From positions 1 through 64,000 of the forward strand of contig CAZFGT010000005.1 in NCBI GenBank assembly GCA_964518505.1: a stretch of 64,000 nucleotides of DNA, read 5' to 3'. Shown here piece by piece: positions 47,055 to 55,413 of the stretch (position 1 is the first letter of the stretch; the number at the start of each line of letters is the position of its first letter). The position numbers were made by a program, and so were the translations under genes. The notes under the pieces are model-generated. The model saw only the letters and a program-made list of their open reading frames with translations, was not told the origin of the DNA and made no database searches. Source of the DNA: DASPUH01 sp964518505. GTDB taxonomy: Bacteria; Chloroflexota; Limnocylindria; Limnocylindrales; CSP1-4.

Positions 47055-47975
47055 GTGATCGAGTCGCGTACGCGCATGCCGCTCCTGCGCCGCTCGCATC
47101 GCGAAAGCGGACTCGACCTTCTGTTCCTCGCCCCGACTCTGATCGTCCTCGCCGTCTTCCTCCTCTACCCGCTCGCCTACGGCCTCGTGCTCAGCGTCCA
47201 TGACACGCAAGGATTCGACCTCACGAGCTTCGTCGGGCTCGAGAACTACGGGCGGGCGATCTTCGGGGACGCCGTCTTCCACCAGGCCCTGGCGACCACC
47301 GTCGTCTTCACCGGTGCCGCGGTCGTGCTGCAGACCGGGCTTGGGCTGTTCCTGGCGGTACTCGTGGCGGACGTCGGACGTGGGCGGACGCTCTTGCGGT
47401 TCGTCTTCTTCGCACCCTTCGTCCTCGCCTCGGTGGCGGTCGGCGCGGTCTGGAAGTACCTGTACGCGCCCTACTTCGGGATCGTCCCGTCGGTGGGGTC
47501 CGCGCTCGGACTCAACACCCTGACGGTCGCGCCGCTCGCCGACGCCCACTGGGCGCTTTGGGCGATCATGGCCGCCTTCCTGTGGCGGTTCGCGGGCTTC
47601 AACATGGTGGTCTACCTCAACGCCATCCAGAGCCTGCCGCGTGAGTTCTACGAGCACGCCGCGATGGAGGGCGCCGGCAGGTTCGAGCGCTTCCGGCACA
47701 TCACCTGGCCCCTGCTGTGGCCGCAGACGTTCACGCTTGTGCTACTGACCACTATCGGGACCCTTCGGATCTTCGACATGGTCTGGATCATGACCGAGGG
47801 CGGACCCTCGAACGCCACCGAGACCGTCGCGACGGACGTCTACGTGACCGCCTTCCGATTCCTCCAGGTCGGCTACGCGCAGGCGATGGCCATGATCCTG
47901 CTGGTCATCATCCTCGCGCTCACCGTCGTCGAGTACCGCATCCTCGATCGCCGCGCCGAGGCCGTGCGCCTGTGA
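47055..47975 (+). CDS. ABC sugar transporter permease (MalF type)
   Basis: Integral membrane subunit, 306 residues, with six hydrophobic segments beginning DLLFLAPTLIVLAVFLLYPLAYG. The EAA loop that contacts the ATPase is EHAAMEGAGRFERFRHITWP around residue 205. The N-terminal segment GYFGIVPS-like region and the length match the MalF/UgpA type. The start is GTG 47055 or ATG 47076; neither has a strong ribosome site. The stop overlaps the next permease start (GTGA). It transports in concert with the divergent binding protein. Confidence 0.9.
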   Translation: MIESRTRMPLLRRSHRESGLDLLFLAPTLIVLAVFLLYPLAYGLVLSVHDTQGFDLTSFVGLENYGRAIFGDAVFHQALATTVVFTGAAVVLQTGLGLFLAVLVADVGRGRTLLRFVFFAPFVLASVAVGAVWKYLYAPYFGIVPSVGSALGLNTLTVAPLADAHWALWAIMAAFLWRFAGFNMVVYLNAIQSLPREFYEHAAMEGAGRFERFRHITWPLLWPQTFTLVLLTTIGTLRIFDMVWIMTEGGPSNATETVATDVYVTAFRFLQVGYAQAMAMILLVIILALTVVEYRILDRRAEAVRL

Positions 47976-48796
47976 CGAGGCTGGCTCGCCCCCGGCTGTC
48001 CACATTGCTGTTGGTTCTTCTCGCCCTGGTGTGGTTCTACCCGGTCGCGTGGACGCTGCTGAACGCGTTCAAGTCCAGCGCCGACATCTATCGCGCCCCG
48101 TGGGACCTGCCGTGGCCGCCGGTCGTGGGGAACATCGGCGAGGCATGGAGCCGCGGGCAGCTCGGCGTCGCGCTGGCGAACTCGGCGTACGTGACGGCGA
48201 TGACCGTGGCAGGGGTCCTGGTCCTCGCGGTGCCGGGAGCCTATTCGCTCACCCGCTTGCGGCCGCCCCTGCGGGCCGTGCTGCTCATCGTCGTCCTGGC
48301 GCCGTTGATCATCCCGACGGAGGTGCTGATCGTTCCGCTCTTCTCGATGTTCCGCGCGCTGGGCCTGATCGACAGCCTGCCCGGTCTCGCGGTCACCAAC
48401 GTCGTCGCGTACGTGTCGTTCGCGACCCTCATCCTGGTCGGCTACTTCCGCACGATCCCGCGGGACGTCACCGATGCCGCGGGCGTCGACGGAGCGGGTC
48501 GCTTCGACGTTCTGCTGCGGATCGTCATCCCGCTCGCTCGACCGGGGATCCTCGCCGTGGCCGTGCTCGTCGCGGTCCTGGCCTGGAACGATTTCTCCGC
48601 GTCGCTGGTCCTCCTGCAGAAGCCTGACACCTTCACGGTGCAGCTGGCCCTCACCCGGTTCTCGACGTTCTACGCGACCGATCAGGGGCTGACCTTCGCC
48701 GGCATGGCCATCGTGATCCTCCCGCCGTTGCTCCTGTTCCTGGTGCTCCAGCGGAGCTTGATCCAGGGTCTGGCGGCGGGGTTGGTCCGGCATTGA
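47972..48796 (+). CDS. ABC sugar transporter permease (MalG type)
   Basis: Second membrane subunit, 274 residues and six hydrophobic segments, starting LLLVLLALVWFYPVAWTLLN. The EAA loop DAAGVDGAGRFDVLLRIVIP and the preceding VGYFRTIPRD are typical of MalG/UgpE. The GTG start overlaps the stop of the first permease by four bases, so the two are translationally coupled. It converges on the nitroreductase-like gene at 48828. Confidence 0.9.
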   Translation: MTRLARPRLSTLLLVLLALVWFYPVAWTLLNAFKSSADIYRAPWDLPWPPVVGNIGEAWSRGQLGVALANSAYVTAMTVAGVLVLAVPGAYSLTRLRPPLRAVLLIVVLAPLIIPTEVLIVPLFSMFRALGLIDSLPGLAVTNVVAYVSFATLILVGYFRTIPRDVTDAAGVDGAGRFDVLLRIVIPLARPGILAVAVLVAVLAWNDFSASLVLLQKPDTFTVQLALTRFSTFYATDQGLTFAGMAIVILPPLLLFLVLQRSLIQGLAAGLVRH

Positions 48797-48827
48797 GGGC
48801 CGGCCCGACCGGGCTCCGGACGCCTGC

Positions 48828-49841
48828 TCAACCCTGGATCGCCCTAGCCGCCTCCGGCGCGAGCACGAGGTGGCCGAGGGTCGGGCCCGCCGATGCGGTG
48901 GTCACCTGCGCACCCGCCGAGCGGGGCCGATCTCCCGTGGCCCATCCGACGACGATATGGCCGAGCCACGCCAGTGCGCCCACGTAGGCGAACGGCGCCG
49001 CGCCGGTCAGGGTCGTCACGATCAACAGCGCCAGCGCAAGGGCGGGTTGGTGCAGCACGCTGTGGAGCATCACCATCGCCGGCCGTCGACGCCAGACGAA
49101 CCGCGGCACGTCCGGGACGATGCCGAACAGCAGCAGCGGGACGAGTCCGACGCCGAGCTGGGAGGCCTGGGTACTGGCGAACAGGGCCAAGGCAAGGCCT
49201 GGGACGAGCCACAGGTGCCGCGGCCGGAGGCGCAACCGACGGCCGGACGCAGGCTCGCCCGCGGCGCTGCCAACGGCAAGTGGCCCCGAGGCCGCGGCGT
49301 GTGGAGCCGGTGCGTGGGCGCGACGGGCATCGGCCGCGGCAGCAGCATCGCGGGGCTCCAGCACCACGACGGCGGTCGGGCGCGCACGACGTGCGGCCAG
49401 GCCATCGACATCGGCGCCCCAGCCGGGGTACTCGATCACCTTCGCCCAGAGCCGGTCGCGCTCGTCGCCCGAGGCGACACGGGCGCGGACCGCTCGCGGC
49501 CCGCTGACGAGCTCGACCGTCGCCTCGGGGTTGGCCTGGAGGTTGAGCCACCAGGCTGGTTCGGCCTTGTCCCAGCCGTTCATCGCGACCGTCACGAGGT
49601 TCAGACCGTCCTCGTAGTAGCCGACGATGGCGACGCGCGCCTTGCCCGATCGGCGCCCGAGGGTCTCGAGGCTCAGCATCCCGAACCGCCGACCCGCCTC
49701 TGGCGAGGCGAGGCCCATCCGCCCTTTGCTGAGCCGGTAGATCGCGCGCTGGGCGATCCAGAAGGTGCGGATCGCGAACCGCGGAGGGGTTCGGACGGTC
49801 TGCCTGTGTTCGGCGAACTCGCCGATGATCGCCTTCGTCAT
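48828..49841 (-). CDS. deazaflavin-type nitroreductase fused to a membrane domain
   Basis: A 337-residue two-part protein. Residues 1 to about 155 resemble deazaflavin (F420)-dependent nitroreductases of the DDN family: LETLGRRSGKARVAIVGYYED, NGWDKAEPAWWLNLQANPEA, RDRLWAKVIEYPGWGADVDG. After a linker rich in Ala, the C-terminal part (about 205-315) has three or four membrane helices and a H-rich pattern (MLHSVLHQPALAL, ALAWLGHIVV) reminiscent of DUF4260. AAGGAAG precedes the ATG at 49841. It follows the DUF4386 gene by 93 bases on the same strand, below a LuxR-type regulator. Dependence on F420 is inferred from the family. Confidence 0.75.
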   Translation of the reverse strand: MTKAIIGEFAEHRQTVRTPPRFAIRTFWIAQRAIYRLSKGRMGLASPEAGRRFGMLSLETLGRRSGKARVAIVGYYEDGLNLVTVAMNGWDKAEPAWWLNLQANPEATVELVSGPRAVRARVASGDERDRLWAKVIEYPGWGADVDGLAARRARPTAVVVLEPRDAAAAADARRAHAPAPHAAASGPLAVGSAAGEPASGRRLRLRPRHLWLVPGLALALFASTQASQLGVGLVPLLLFGIVPDVPRFVWRRRPAMVMLHSVLHQPALALALLIVTTLTGAAPFAYVGALAWLGHIVVGWATGDRPRSAGAQVTTASAGPTLGHLVLAPEAARAIQG

Positions 49842-49934
49842 GGCGGTACTTCCTTTCTGTCCCAAGGGGGACGCGATTCGTCGAGGGGATGAAGTGCGAA
49901 AGGGCCCCGGAGTCCGGCTCCGGGGCCCATTCGG

Positions 49935-50678
49935 TCAGGCGGCGGCGAGTGCCGGTGCGCCCCTCTGCTGCCGGTCCTCGGAGGCGGGGATCGGAGCTGC
50001 CTTGAACCCATGGAACGTGAGGTACAGGCCCAGGAAGGCCTCCCAGATGATCTCGGGGCCGGTCATGATCCCCTGCAGCGGGGAGCCCAGCGGGATCACC
50101 CCGAGCAGGATGGCCGCCGCCACGGTCACGAGGAGCGGACCCCCGACCAGGCCGAACAGCGCCATGCGCCGTCCCACCAGGCCGGACCGGTACATCAGGT
50201 AGCCCAGGATCAGGCCGGTCCCGATGCCGTCGGCGAAGCTGGGGCCGAGCAGGAAGGTCCATTGATGGATGGCGAGGAAGGTCTTGTCGATCGCCATGAG
50301 GGCGCCGGCATCGGTGCCGGCCGCCGTCTGGCGGAGGGTCACGATGGTGAGCAGACTGAGCAGGCCGATGAGGATGAAGGTGCCCTCGACGAGCCGTTCG
50401 GCGACGTAGGCGAGCGCGAGGGCTTCGTTCGTCCGCTTGAGCAGCGGGAACAACACGACCGCGCACCCGATGTTGGTGACGATCAGGAACAACTCGAGGA
50501 ACGCGCCGAGGAACACGCCGGTGCTAGGGCCGGACCCGGTGATGTAGCCGGGATCACTCAGGATGTTCCCGTAGGCCAGGACCGCGCCGATCGAGGTGAT
50601 GAACGTAAGGATGAAGAGCACGCCCACGGCGAGCGCGGTCTTTCGCGAGGTAGTCACGTTGGAACTCCACTTCTTCAT
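49935..50678 (-). CDS. DUF4386 membrane protein
   Basis: A 247-residue integral membrane protein with about six or seven helices. ALAVGVLFILTFITSIGAVL, the FLELFLIVTNIGCAVVLFPL helix, and RLVEGTFILIGLLSLL followed by LGPSFADGIGTGLILGYLMYRS are typical of DUF4386, a family of unknown function often beside stress or antibiotic-responsive regulators. The ATG overlaps the stop of the small protein upstream (ATGA). The cluster 50962-48828 reads away from the LuxR-type regulator gene. Confidence 0.85.
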   Translation of the reverse strand: MKKWSSNVTTSRKTALAVGVLFILTFITSIGAVLAYGNILSDPGYITGSGPSTGVFLGAFLELFLIVTNIGCAVVLFPLLKRTNEALALAYVAERLVEGTFILIGLLSLLTIVTLRQTAAGTDAGALMAIDKTFLAIHQWTFLLGPSFADGIGTGLILGYLMYRSGLVGRRMALFGLVGGPLLVTVAAAILLGVIPLGSPLQGIMTGPEIIWEAFLGLYLTFHGFKAAPIPASEDRQQRGAPALAAA

Positions 50679-50962
50679 CTGGATGCCTGGTTTGGTTCAG
50701 TTGTCGGATGCTCAGGAGTCGATGGCTGGATCTCGGCGACCGAGATCAGCGACAGGCCGAGGTCGTTGACCTTTCGCAGCAGGCCATGCAGCGCAGCCTG
50801 ATCTGCGATCGGGCCTCGGATGACGGTCGTCCCGTCGCTCTCCCGGGTGAGGCTGAGCCCGTCGAACCAGGCGGCCCACCTGGCATCGAGGTGGCCCTGG
50901 AGGCGCACCTCGTAGCCACCGGGTTCGTGGTGGCGGCTGCTTCGTGCCGGTCGATCGGTCAT
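50675..50962 (-). CDS. small conserved-type hypothetical protein
   Basis: A 95-residue soluble protein without signal or membrane segment. The core GGYEVRLQGHLDARWAAWFD, TTVIRGPIADQAALHGLL and LISVAEI reads like a small alpha/beta fold; I recognise the pattern as common beside DUF4386 genes but know no function. AAGGAG lies 5-6 bases before the ATG at 50962; a longer in-frame start at 51031 has none. It is translationally coupled to the DUF4386 gene. Confidence 0.72.
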   Translation of the reverse strand: MTDRPARSSRHHEPGGYEVRLQGHLDARWAAWFDGLSLTRESDGTTVIRGPIADQAALHGLLRKVNDLGLSLISVAEIQPSTPEHPTTEPNQASR

Positions 50963-51058
50963 GGCTCTCCTTGTGCTCCTCCGCCCCGCGCTGCTTGCCT
51001 GTCGGTGTGGGCTTGCGTGGTGTGAGCACAAGGTCGAGGCGACGGTGGTGAGCGCGCG

Positions 51059-51087
51059 TCACCACATCTGGTGATTCGATGTGGTGA
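51059..51087. promoter_or_regulatory. inverted repeat, candidate operator
   Basis: TCACCACATC (51059-51068) and GATGTGGTGA (51078-51087) form a perfect 10-bp inverted repeat with a 9-base spacer that itself contains a third TGGTGA half. It lies in the 260-base gene-free space between the LuxR-type regulator and the 50962 gene, about 100 bases before that start, so it is a candidate binding site for the regulator. The rest of this space shows nothing clear. Confidence 0.5.
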
Positions 51088-51222
51088 TTTCGCCCGGACG
51101 GGGAACGGAGCGAGAGCGCCGGTCAGCCCCGTCCGCACACCGGTCCGGTCACCCCATGGCCGGTCGCGCCTGGCGGGACTCGGGATCTAGGGGCCGCGCC
51201 GCCGGACGGCGATCGTCTGGCC

Positions 51223-53940
51223 CTAGCCGAGCAGGTCGAGTTCGCCCCCGCGGCGGACGGCGGCTCGACGGTTGTTGACGCCGAGCTTGGTGTAGATGTT
51301 CTTGGTGTGGGTCCGCACGGTGTTCAGGGACAGCACCAGCTCACTGGCGATGCCCGGGCCATCGAGGTCCGATCTCAGCAACCGGAGGACGTCGAGCTCT
51401 CGCTCGGTGAGCGGCTCCACCAGGGCCTGCTTGCTGGTCGCCTTCTCCCCCCCGGTGCCAGGCGCGGCTCGAAGGCGACGTACGTAGTCCGGGACGATCT
51501 GCCGCCTGGCCGCGGCGTCGAGGAGCGTGGCCATCGCGCGGCCCTCCTGGAGGAAGGTGCGCACGAAGCCCTCTGGCTCGGCGAGCGTGAGCGCTCGTGC
51601 AAGCGGCACGAGCGCGCCGGCCGTGTCGCCTCGAAGCTGGCTCTCTAACGCCTGGAGGACCAGGACCTCGATGACGCTGCCCATCCTCGCCCCGTCGTCC
51701 GCCGCACGCAGGAGTCGCTCGAGGAGGCTCGCGGCCACCGCGAGCGAAGGGGGATGCTGGGTCGACCGGGCCAGTAACACCCGGGCAAGGGTGACGTGCT
51801 CGAACTCGCGCAGGTAGTCGAGATCGTCGTCGGCCGACAGGCCCACGTCACGGGCCCACCGTAGCGCCTCGGCCTGACGCCCCTGGGCGAGCCACACCCG
51901 GGTCCTGAGCGCGGCGACCGGCCGCACCAGGGGCAGGAAGTGACTCACGTACTGGCGCTCCGCTTCGTCGAGCAGGCCCAGCGCCGCGTCCCGGTCCCCC
52001 TCAGCCTCATGCACACGCGCCATCGCGACACGCCAGCGGTACGGGTTCTGCTCGAGGGCGGCGAGCCCGCCCAGCTCCGTGCTGGCGGCCAGGTGCTTGG
52101 CGGCGGCATCGAGCTCGTCCCGCTCGAGGAAGATCTCGGCCATCCCGGTGTGCATGTCCGCGGCTCCGCGCACCACCGGCGCGCCGAGCGGGGTGGCGCG
52201 TGCCAGCCCGTGCTCGTACGTACCCAGGGCGTCCCGGAGGCGACCCTGCGCGATCCGGATGTCCGCCAGGGAGATGGCGCACCCGATCGTGTCGGAGACG
52301 TACCCCGCCCGTTCAAGGTTGGCGGCGCAGGCGACGTACCGACGGTGGCCTTCCTCGAGATCGCCCTTCCGCCATGCGGCGAGGCCGAGGAATCCTTCGG
52401 CCGACCCGCGGAACACGTAGTCATCGTCGGCGACGACCTCGAGCGCGCGGCGGGCGAAGCGGATCGTGGCCGCGACGTCGCCGAGGGCAAGGGCCTGGGC
52501 GCCGCGGAAGATGGCGATCGCGGTCGGCAGGTCTTGGTATCCCGCCTCGTGCGCGCCGGTCGGCGGGGCGGAGGGAGTGCCCGCAGCGTTCTCCTCCAGC
52601 CATCGTTCCGCAGCCCGGAGGTGCGCCTCCACCCCCTCGAGCTCGCCGTTGAGCAACAAGGCCCCGGCGTAGTGGACGCTCAGCACCGGCCGGGTGGCGA
52701 CGACGTCGTCCGGCAGGGCGCGCAGCCAGGCGAGCGCAGTCGTCTCCTGTCGAGCCTGGCGCATCGCGGGGATCGCCAGTTCGACCAGCGTCGCCGCCCG
52801 CTCGAAGTCGGCGGCCGCCATGGCGTGGCGGATCGCCTCCGTCGGCGCACCATTCCTCTCGAACCACGCACTCGCACGGCGGTGGAGTTCTGGGACCTGC
52901 TCGGGTTGCTCCTGCTCGAGGTGGGCCCCGAGCACGTCGGCGAACAGACGGTGGTAGCGGTACCACTGGCGGCGGTCGTCGAGGGCGACGAGGAACAGGT
53001 TGGCGCGGTCCAGCTCCTGCAACATCGCCCGCCCATCGTCGCGACCGATGACGGCATCGCAGAGCGCCGCGCTCAGCCGGTCAAGGATGGAGGTCTCGAG
53101 CAGGAAGGTCCGGATCGACGCGGGCTGACGGCGCAGGACCTCCTCGACGAGGTAGTCGACGATGTAGCGGTCGTCCCCGGCGAAGCCGGCGATGAACCCA
53201 GCAACGTCGTCGCGTCCCTGCATCGAGATGGCTGCCAGCTGAAGGGCAGCGATCCAGCCTTCTGTGCGACCCTCCAACGCGGCGACATCGCTCGCGCCCA
53301 GGTCGAGCCCCATCACCTCGTTCAGGTACGCCGCGGCCTCAGTCGGCGTGAAGCGCAGGTCGGCCGCGCGTATCTCGGTCAGTGTGCCGCGCCCTCGCAG
53401 GCGACCCAGCGGAAGCGCGGGGTCGGCGCGGGTCGTGATCACGAGGTGGATCCGCGGCGGAAGGTGCTCCAGGAGGAACACCATCCCAGCCCGGATCTCA
53501 GGCGTATCGACCTCGTGGTAGTCATCGAGGACCACCACGACGTCCTCCGGCACCGCATTGAGCTCGTTCAGGAGTGGGGCGAGGATGGACTCGATGGGCG
53601 GCGCTTGCGGCTCGCGCAGGGCAGCGAGCGCACTCGCGCCAACCCCGGGCGCGACGGTCCGGAGCGCGGCGATCAGATAGACCCAGAACGTCCCTGGCTC
53701 GTTGTCCGCGTGGTCCAGCGACAGCCATGCTACCGAGGGTGCGCCGGAAGGGAAGGACGCCAGCCATTCCGCCAACAGCGTCGTCTTGCCGAAGCCGGCG
53801 GGCGCTGAGATGAGCGTGAGGGTCGATTCGAGCCCGCGGCGGAGTCGTTCGCTGAGCCGTGGTCGTTGGACCAGGCCGCGTCGCGGCTTCGGGACGTAGA
53901 GCTTCGTCTCAAGCAGCGGGCCGGGATTGTTCGCTGTCAT
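51223..53940 (-). CDS. LuxR-family ATP-binding regulator (MalT/LAL type)
   Basis: A large 905-residue transcriptional activator of the STAND class. The N-terminal NTPase module has Walker A ISAPAGFGKTTLLAEWLA (near 40) and Walker B VVVVLDDYHEVD (near 135); a winged-helix and a long TPR-like helical region (about 340-820) follow. The C-terminal LuxR helix-turn-helix (about 840-900) reads LTERELDVLRLLRSDL and LSLNTVRTHTKNIYTKLGV. The effector is unknown. GGAG lies close to the ATG at 53940. The genes below it on the same strand (small protein, DUF4386, nitroreductase) are its most likely targets. Confidence 0.92.
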   Translation of the reverse strand: MTANNPGPLLETKLYVPKPRRGLVQRPRLSERLRRGLESTLTLISAPAGFGKTTLLAEWLASFPSGAPSVAWLSLDHADNEPGTFWVYLIAALRTVAPGVGASALAALREPQAPPIESILAPLLNELNAVPEDVVVVLDDYHEVDTPEIRAGMVFLLEHLPPRIHLVITTRADPALPLGRLRGRGTLTEIRAADLRFTPTEAAAYLNEVMGLDLGASDVAALEGRTEGWIAALQLAAISMQGRDDVAGFIAGFAGDDRYIVDYLVEEVLRRQPASIRTFLLETSILDRLSAALCDAVIGRDDGRAMLQELDRANLFLVALDDRRQWYRYHRLFADVLGAHLEQEQPEQVPELHRRASAWFERNGAPTEAIRHAMAAADFERAATLVELAIPAMRQARQETTALAWLRALPDDVVATRPVLSVHYAGALLLNGELEGVEAHLRAAERWLEENAAGTPSAPPTGAHEAGYQDLPTAIAIFRGAQALALGDVAATIRFARRALEVVADDDYVFRGSAEGFLGLAAWRKGDLEEGHRRYVACAANLERAGYVSDTIGCAISLADIRIAQGRLRDALGTYEHGLARATPLGAPVVRGAADMHTGMAEIFLERDELDAAAKHLAASTELGGLAALEQNPYRWRVAMARVHEAEGDRDAALGLLDEAERQYVSHFLPLVRPVAALRTRVWLAQGRQAEALRWARDVGLSADDDLDYLREFEHVTLARVLLARSTQHPPSLAVAASLLERLLRAADDGARMGSVIEVLVLQALESQLRGDTAGALVPLARALTLAEPEGFVRTFLQEGRAMATLLDAAARRQIVPDYVRRLRAAPGTGGEKATSKQALVEPLTERELDVLRLLRSDLDGPGIASELVLSLNTVRTHTKNIYTKLGVNNRRAAVRRGGELDLLG

Positions 53941-54279
53941 CTACTCCGGGCCTCACAGCGGACGTCGGTGAGGCGCTAGCTGCTGATGCGGTTAGGATCG
54001 CGGCTCGCGATAGGCCGGGTCGTGACGGCGGCGGTCGTGAGGGGTTCAACGCGCCGCCTTCACCGGTGACAGTACCCGGGGAAGCCAGGACGCGAAAGAG
54101 GAAGTGCGTTCGCCCTCGCCGGTCGAGGTGCGGCATGAGGCGCTGACCGTCCGGTTCGGCCTCCGGGGCTCGCACTTCCCTTTGACACGTCAAACCCAGC
54201 AGAGTGGGAGGGCTGGACCTCCCAGCCCCTCGCACCACGCTCGAGGAGTTCCGATCCGAAGGTAGCCCGCGCGCTCTAC
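53941..54279. other. gene-free stretch upstream of the LuxR-type gene
   Basis: No coding capacity that resembles a protein and no RNA gene were seen. The only notable element is a 14-base near-palindrome TTTGAC-AC-GTCAAA at 54181-54194, possibly an operator for the LuxR-type gene. No convincing terminator for arsM was found. Confidence 0.4.
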
Positions 54280-55002
54280 CTACCGGGGCTTGCGGGCCCG
54301 GATGATGGCCGAGGTCATGCCCGGCGTCTCCTGGTGCGTCGGGGTGATCGAGACATCCTCGAGCCCGGCGGCATGCAGCCCCGCCTCGTATTCCGCATAC
54401 GACAGCGCCCCGGCGATACAGCCGACGTACGACCCACGCTCGACTCGTTCCGCGGGGGTCAGCACGTCGTCGGCCACGATGTCCGAGACTCCCAGACGGC
54501 CACCGGGCCGCAGGACGCGGGCGATCTCGCGGAAGACGGCCGGCTTGTCAGCAGCCAGGTTGATGACGCAGTTGCTGATGACCACGTCGACCGACGCCGC
54601 CGGCAACGGGATCGCCTCGATGTGGCCCTTCAGGAACTCCACGTTCGTGGCTCCCGCGGCCTGCGCGTTCCTGCGAGCGAGCGCGAGCATCTCGTCCGTC
54701 ATGTCGAGGCCGAAGGCGCGGCCCGTGGGACCCACTCGCTGTGCCGACAGGAGCACGTCGATGCCCCCGCCCGAGCCCAGGTCCAGGACAGTCTCCCCGT
54801 CGCGCAGCTCGGCCACCGCGATCGGGTTGCCGCAGCCAAGGCTGGCGAGACGCGCTGCCTCGGGCAGACTCGCCAACTCCTCGTTCGAGTAGTTGGTCGG
54901 GCCGCAGCAGTCGCCGTTCCCACCGCAAGACGGATCTTGGACCACGCTCAGGGCGATGCGGGCGTAGTGGTCGCGGACGACCTCGTGGACCGGTGTGGAC
55001 AT
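54280..55002 (-). CDS. arsM: arsenite S-adenosylmethionine methyltransferase
   Basis: Methylates As(III) to volatile or less harmful methylarsenicals. The 240-residue protein has the SAM-binding fold (VLDLGSGGGIDVLLSA, GLDMTDEMLALAR, RVLRPGGRLGVSDI). The three conserved cysteines of ArsM are present, in ASLGCGNP, ISNCVINL and YVGCIAGA, with an additional N-terminal Cys cluster (PSCGGNGDCCGP). GGAGG lies 6 bases before the ATG. It is divergent from arsR across a palindromic operator, so expression should be induced by arsenite. Confidence 0.93.
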   Translation of the reverse strand: MSTPVHEVVRDHYARIALSVVQDPSCGGNGDCCGPTNYSNEELASLPEAARLASLGCGNPIAVAELRDGETVLDLGSGGGIDVLLSAQRVGPTGRAFGLDMTDEMLALARRNAQAAGATNVEFLKGHIEAIPLPAASVDVVISNCVINLAADKPAVFREIARVLRPGGRLGVSDIVADDVLTPAERVERGSYVGCIAGALSYAEYEAGLHAAGLEDVSITPTHQETPGMTSAIIRARKPR

Positions 55003-55029
55003 GGCAGACCTCCGTGGATCCAGACGACG

Positions 55030-55069
55030 CTATATCGATACTTGCCTAAGTATACACATGTCGATATAG
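55030..55069. promoter_or_regulatory. ArsR operator between arsM and arsR
   Basis: A nested palindrome in the 75-base divergent space: outer arms CTATATCGA (55030-55038) and TCGATATAG (55061-55069), inner arms ATACTT (55038-55043) and AAGTAT (55048-55053). AT-rich against a GC-rich background and overlapping the arsR promoter, it fits an ArsR-dimer site that would repress both directions. Confidence 0.75.
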
Positions 55070-55070
55070 T
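55042..55070 (+). promoter_or_regulatory. arsR promoter
   Basis: TTGCCT (55042-55047), exactly 17 bases, then TATAGT (55065-55070). The expected start is at about 55077, directly on the arsR ATG (55078), so the arsR mRNA is probably leaderless. No ribosome site precedes that ATG, which agrees. Confidence 0.7.
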
Positions 55071-55077
55071 GCGTCGG

Positions 55078-55413
55078 ATGAAGCGACCCACCGATCCGGA
55101 CGTCCGCCTCCTCCAGGCGGCAGCCGACCCCATCCGGCTGGCCATCCTCCGGCAACTCGCGCTCGCCGGGCCGGTGTGTGCGTGCGACATCGCGGCCGGC
55201 TACGCCGTGACCCAACCCACTGTCTCGCATCACCTGCGGGTGCTGCGCGAGGCTGGCTGGCTGGCTGGCGAGCGGCGCGGCACATGGATCTGGTACTCGA
55301 TCCGGCCCGCGGCCATGGATCGGTTCCACGCCATCGGGTCAGCCTTCGATGCCACGGGCGCGGCGCCGGCGCCGTCGACGCGTCGGCTGCAGGTCATCCA
55401 GCCCGCCACATGA
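55078..55413 (+). CDS. arsR: ArsR-family metalloregulator
   Basis: A 111-residue winged-helix repressor: DPIRLAILRQLALAGPVCACDI contains the Cys-x-Cys at the start of the sensing helix (VCACD), as in arsenite-responsive ArsR; the recognition helix is VTQPTVSHHLRVLREAGW and the wing follows (GERRGTWIWYSI). It should release DNA when As(III) binds the thiols. The gene starts at ATG 55078 without a ribosome site. Its stop overlaps the eamA start (ATGA). Confidence 0.9.
   Translation: MKRPTDPDVRLLQAAADPIRLAILRQLALAGPVCACDIAAGYAVTQPTVSHHLRVLREAGWLAGERRGTWIWYSIRPAAMDRFHAIGSAFDATGAAPAPSTRRLQVIQPAT

Noticed and set aside
54334..55077. Long N-terminal extension of ArsR on the plus strand
   Set aside because: Antisense to arsM; the ATG at 55078 fits the family start and the leaderless promoter.
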